Assembly: GCA_900550785.1 (NCBI GenBank)
Contig: URTL01000099.1
Span: forward strand, 1-7,031
Direction of reading: 5' to 3'
DNA from: an uncultured Collinsella sp.
GTDB taxonomy: Bacteria > Actinomycetota > Coriobacteriia > Coriobacteriales > Coriobacteriaceae
Length of the DNA stretch: 7,031 bases
In this document: piece by piece, positions 5,096 to 7,031 of the stretch
Numbering within the stretch: the stretch's first letter is position 1
How the letters are laid out: each line of letters begins with the position of its first letter
Position numbers and translations under genes: made by a program
Notes under the pieces: model-generated
The model's database searches: none
What the model was told of the DNA's origin: nothing
The model's input: only the letters and a program-made list of their open reading frames with translations

Positions 5096-5737
5096 CTACT
5101 CCTCGCCCGTCAGCTTGGCGGACAGATGCTCGAGCGCGTGGAAACGATGGCTGATGGCGTTCTTCTCGTCAGCCGTCAGCTCGGCCATGGTCTTGCCCGG
5201 CGTGTCGACCGGCAGGAACAGCGGATCATAGCCAAAACCATGGTCGCCGCGGCCCTCGTGCGCGATAACGCCCTCGCAGGCGCCCTCGCCATAGGTGACC
5301 AAACCGTCCGTGTCGATGAGCGCGACGACGCTCATAAAGCGCGCAGTGCGGTCCTCGTCGGCCACGCCCTCCAGATTTACGAGCAGCTTGGCGTTGTTGG
5401 CGGCATCGTCTCCGTGCACGCCCGCATAGCGCGCGCTATACACACCGGGCTCACCGTCCAGCGCGTCGACGACCAAGCCCGAATCGTCGGCAATGGCCAT
5501 AAGGCCCGTCTCCTCAACCGCGGCTTGGGCCTTGATGATGGCGTTCTCCAAAAACGTCGTGCCGTTTTCCTCGGGATCCTCAAAATCACCCAGCTGGCCG
5601 AGCGCCACAAAGCGCACCTCGGGCATGACCTTGCCCAAAATGGCCTCGATCTCGGTGAGCTTATGGGCGTTGCCCGTTGCCACGACGATGGTCGCCGCCG
5701 GGTCGAGGGTGTCGATGTCAATCTTCTCAAGTGCCAT
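5096..5737 (-). CDS. rdgB: XTP/dITP diphosphatase (non-canonical purine NTP pyrophosphatase, RdgB/HAM1 family)
   Basis: House-cleaning enzyme that hydrolyses dITP, ITP and XTP to monophosphates plus pyrophosphate, keeping deaminated purines out of DNA and RNA. The 213-residue product starts with about 15 extra residues before the nucleotide-binding TGNAHKLTEIEAIL (21-34). It then shows the metal/catalytic ADDSGLVVDALDG (83-95), PGVYSARYAG (97-106), GFGYDPLF (167-174) and the base-recognition SHR (196-198). The family is normally about 190-205 residues, so the N-terminal addition is modest. The frame is open to 5809, but AAGGAGG lies 6 bases before the ATG at 5737, which fixes the start. It is first in a two-gene unit with dtd. 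The association with upstream rph and murI is common in Actinobacteria and Firmicutes. Confidence 0.97.
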   Translation of the reverse strand: MALEKIDIDTLDPAATIVVATGNAHKLTEIEAILGKVMPEVRFVALGQLGDFEDPEENGTTFLENAIIKAQAAVEETGLMAIADDSGLVVDALDGEPGVYSARYAGVHGDDAANNAKLLVNLEGVADEDRTARFMSVVALIDTDGLVTYGEGACEGVIAHEGRGDHGFGYDPLFLPVDTPGKTMAELTADEKNAISHRFHALEHLSAKLTGEE

Positions 5738-5743
5738 GACTGG

Positions 5744-5750
5744 CCTCCTT
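5744..5750 (-). promoter_or_regulatory. Strong ribosome binding site fixing the rdgB start
   Basis: AAGGAGG sits 6 bases before the ATG at 5737. The longer frame opening at 5809 has no family-like sequence before this start. Confidence 0.8.
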
Positions 5751-5820
5751 GTCTCTATAGCAATGCCGAGTTGAGGACGACGAGGACTTCGGTCTCTCTC
5801 CCGTCTCAATCAACGGCAGT

Positions 5821-5826
5821 CTTATA
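5821..5826 (-). promoter_or_regulatory. Candidate -10 element for rdgB-dtd
   Basis: TATAAG, 5 of 6 matches to the -10 consensus, lies in the 143-bp gap between rph and rdgB, just past the rph terminator. No good -35 is found 15-19 bases upstream, where the terminator T-run lies. A second site, TGCTATAGA near 5754-5762, looks like an extended -10 but would start transcription on top of the ribosome binding site. Confidence 0.3.
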
Positions 5827-5844
5827 CTTCGACGTTTTCCCAGA

Positions 5845-5882
5845 TAAAACCTGCCAAAATTAACATCCCTTTTTGGCAGGTT
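5845..5882 (-). terminator. Terminator of rph, overlapping its stop codon
   Basis: AACCTGCCAAAA (5882-5871) pairs perfectly with its complement at 5859-5848 around an 11-base loop, ending in TTTT (5849-5846). The 5' arm begins with the last two bases of the rph TAA codon. It separates murI-rph from rdgB-dtd. Confidence 0.85.
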
Positions 5883-6621
5883 AGGCGAGGGCTTGGCGCT
5901 GAAGCTCGATGAGCTCGGCGATACCCTTGTCGCCCAGGTCGAGCAGGGCGTTGAGACGCTTGCGATCGAAGGGCGCCTGCTCGCCGGTACCCTGGAGTTC
6001 GATCATCTCACCGGAATCGGTGGCGACGAGGTTCATGTCGACCTCGGCGTGGCTGTCCTCGGAATAATCCAAGTCGAGCAGGGTGTTGCCGTCGACGACG
6101 CCCATGGAAATGGCGGCAACCTGGCCCGTGAGCGGGATGCGCTCGAGTTTGCCCGCCTCGACCCACATGGCAAGGGCGTCGTGCAGCGCCAACCAGGCAC
6201 CGGTAATGCTCGCCGTACGCGTGCCGCCATCGGCCTGGATCACATCGCAGTCGACGGTAACGGTGTACTCGCCGAGCGCCTTCATGTTGACGACAGTACG
6301 CAGACTGCGGCCGATAAGCCGCTCGATCTCCATGGAGCGGCCCTTGCGGTTGGCATGCTTGCGGTTGGCATGCTCGCGCTTGCAGCGTTTACCGGTCGAG
6401 GCCGGCAGCATCGCATATTCCGCCGTTACCCAGCCGGCCTTGGCGCCCTTGCGCCAACCCGGCACACCCTCCTCGATGGTGGCGGCGCACAGTACGCGCG
6501 TGTCGCCGAACTCGGCCAGGCACGAGCCGTGGGCGTGCTTCATAACGCCGCGGGTGAGCTTAACGGGGCGCAACTCGTTGGCGGCGCGACCGTTAGCGCG
6601 GTTGACCTGCATGTACTCCAT
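5881..6621 (-). CDS. rph: Ribonuclease PH
   Basis: Phosphate-dependent 3'-to-5' exoribonuclease that trims tRNA precursors to the CCA end, working as a hexameric ring. The 246-residue length is normal. Visible family landmarks are GRAANELRPV (11-20), HGSCLAEFGDTRVLCAA (31-47), GWVTAEYAMLP (63-73), EIERLIGRSLR (98-108), and DCDVIQADGGTRT (124-136), whose GGTR binds phosphate. Further on are LLDLDYSEDSHAEVDMN (181-197), with the acidic residues thought to bind metal, and ELQGTGEQAPF (208-218). Two oddities stand out. The usual Arg-x-Asp-Gly-Arg near the N-terminus reads RANGR (8-12), and the basic loop before EIERLIGR holds the exact repeat HANRKHANRK (84-93). The ATG at 6621 has AAAGGA about 7 bases upstream and is favoured over ATG 6612. 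murI ends 54 bp upstream without a terminator, so both probably share a message. Confidence 0.97.
   Translation of the reverse strand: MEYMQVNRANGRAANELRPVKLTRGVMKHAHGSCLAEFGDTRVLCAATIEEGVPGWRKGAKAGWVTAEYAMLPASTGKRCKREHANRKHANRKGRSMEIERLIGRSLRTVVNMKALGEYTVTVDCDVIQADGGTRTASITGAWLALHDALAMWVEAGKLERIPLTGQVAAISMGVVDGNTLLDLDYSEDSHAEVDMNLVATDSGEMIELQGTGEQAPFDRKRLNALLDLGDKGIAELIELQRQALA
6343..6372. repeat. 15-bp perfect tandem duplication inside rph
   Basis: CTTGCGGTTGGCATG occurs twice head to tail (6343-6357 and 6358-6372), exactly in codon register. It encodes HANRK twice (residues 84-93). A decayed start of a third copy follows at 6373-6378. The repeat lies in the Arg/Lys-rich loop that in RNase PH structures faces the RNA. 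Confidence 0.9.
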
Positions 6622-6675
6622 AGAAATATCCTTTCGGCAAAAGATGTGGCGAAGGCCTTGACGGCTGCCTTACAT

Positions 6676-7031
6676 CTATTTCAGCTCATCGATATCGATA
6701 TGTTCGATGCTTTTGAGCGGCTGGCCAAAGATAAAGCTACCCGCCACCGCAAACTCGGCAATGTTGTCAGACGTGGTGGCAAAGCGATGCTGCGGCTCGG
6801 CTGCGTCGCCCGCCAGCTGCTCGCGGCGCGTGAGAATATCGGTCAGCTCGCGCGTGGTCTCCTCGGCGGAACTCACCACGCGCACTCCGGGACCCAGCGC
6901 ATGGCGAATAGGCCCCACGAGCAGCGGGAAATGCGTGCAGCCGAGTACCACGGTATCGATGCCACGATCGTGCAGCGGCTCGACTGTGGCGCCAACCAGC
7001 GCGCGAACGGCTGGCGTATCAAAAATATCCT
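6676..7031 (-). CDS. murI: Glutamate racemase, C-terminal part (5' end outside the window)
   Basis: Cytosolic cofactor-independent racemase that makes D-glutamate for peptidoglycan. Only the last 117 codons are present, and the gene continues past position 7031. The segment GIDTVVLGCTHFPLL contains the second catalytic cysteine (codon 6939-6937) and its THF/YPLL context, the clearest family signature. It is followed by VRVVSSAEETT, where relatives usually have an Asp before the Ser-Ala, then FATTSDNIAEF, typical of the MurI C-terminus. The first catalytic cysteine and the N-terminal lobe cannot be checked. A GTG at 6951 could look like a start but lies in the middle of the conserved domain, and the frame stays open to the edge. 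rph follows after 54 bp with no terminator. Confidence 0.93.
   Translation of the reverse strand, partial: DIFDTPAVRALVGATVEPLHDRGIDTVVLGCTHFPLLVGPIRHALGPGVRVVSSAEETTRELTDILTRREQLAGDAAEPQHRFATTSDNIAEFAVAGSFIFGQPLKSIEHIDIDELK

Noticed and set aside
5738..5809. N-terminal extension of RdgB of 24 residues
   Set aside because: The extension is Arg-rich without family similarity, and a strong AAGGAGG lies right before the ATG at 5737.
4616..5863. A 415-codon plus-strand open frame across dtd and rdgB
   Set aside because: Again in codon register with both real genes and explained by their lack of TTA/CTA/TCA codons. dtd and rdgB have full family motifs and good ribosome binding sites on the minus strand.
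1..7031. CRISPR array, transposase, toxin-antitoxin, phage or defence genes
   Set aside because: No spaced direct repeats, no terminal inverted repeats flanking a gene, and all nine coding regions are recognised housekeeping families.

Overview
This is ordinary housekeeping chromosome from a moderately GC-rich bacterium. Every supported gene reads on the minus strand: eight complete protein genes, one glutamate racemase gene cut by the right edge, and one proline tRNA. The best guess for the host is the Actinomycetota class Coriobacteriia (Collinsella-like). That rests on a class II lysyl-tRNA synthetase carrying an extra C-terminal tRNA-binding domain, a murI-rph-rdgB gene order of the kind seen in Actinobacteria, and a veg-ispE pair as known from Bacillus. 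The taxon is an inference, not proven by the window. I see no phage, transposase, CRISPR, toxin or defence gene, and no plus-strand gene.

In the direction of transcription (high to low coordinates), murI (cell-wall D-glutamate) is followed after 54 bp by rph (RNase PH, tRNA 3' trimming). The rph transcript ends at a hairpin that overlaps its own stop codon. Next come rdgB (removal of non-canonical purine triphosphates) and dtd (D-aminoacyl-tRNA deacylase), 3 bp apart and closed by a large nested inverted repeat. Then a well-formed promoter and a leader hairpin precede veg and ispE, which are 2 bp apart and probably translationally coupled. The tRNA-Pro(CGG) gene follows with its own strong terminator. 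tatA has a clear sigma-70-type promoter whose spacer is filled by an inverted repeat, and it ends at a terminator. Finally greA (transcript cleavage factor) and lysS are separated by a hairpin that almost touches the lysS ribosome binding site. A 33-bp palindrome lies downstream of lysS.

Many of the genes serve translation quality and RNA metabolism: LysRS, Dtd, RNase PH, tRNA-Pro, with GreA and RdgB guarding transcription and the nucleotide pool. The rest serve the envelope and isoprenoids (MurI, IspE, TatA, and Veg as a putative regulator). No new multi-gene system is visible. The points worth a second look are the fused LysRS, an exact 15-bp in-frame duplication in the RNA-binding loop of RNase PH, the nested inverted repeat at the end of dtd, the possible operator in the tatA promoter, and the leader hairpins of lysS and veg.
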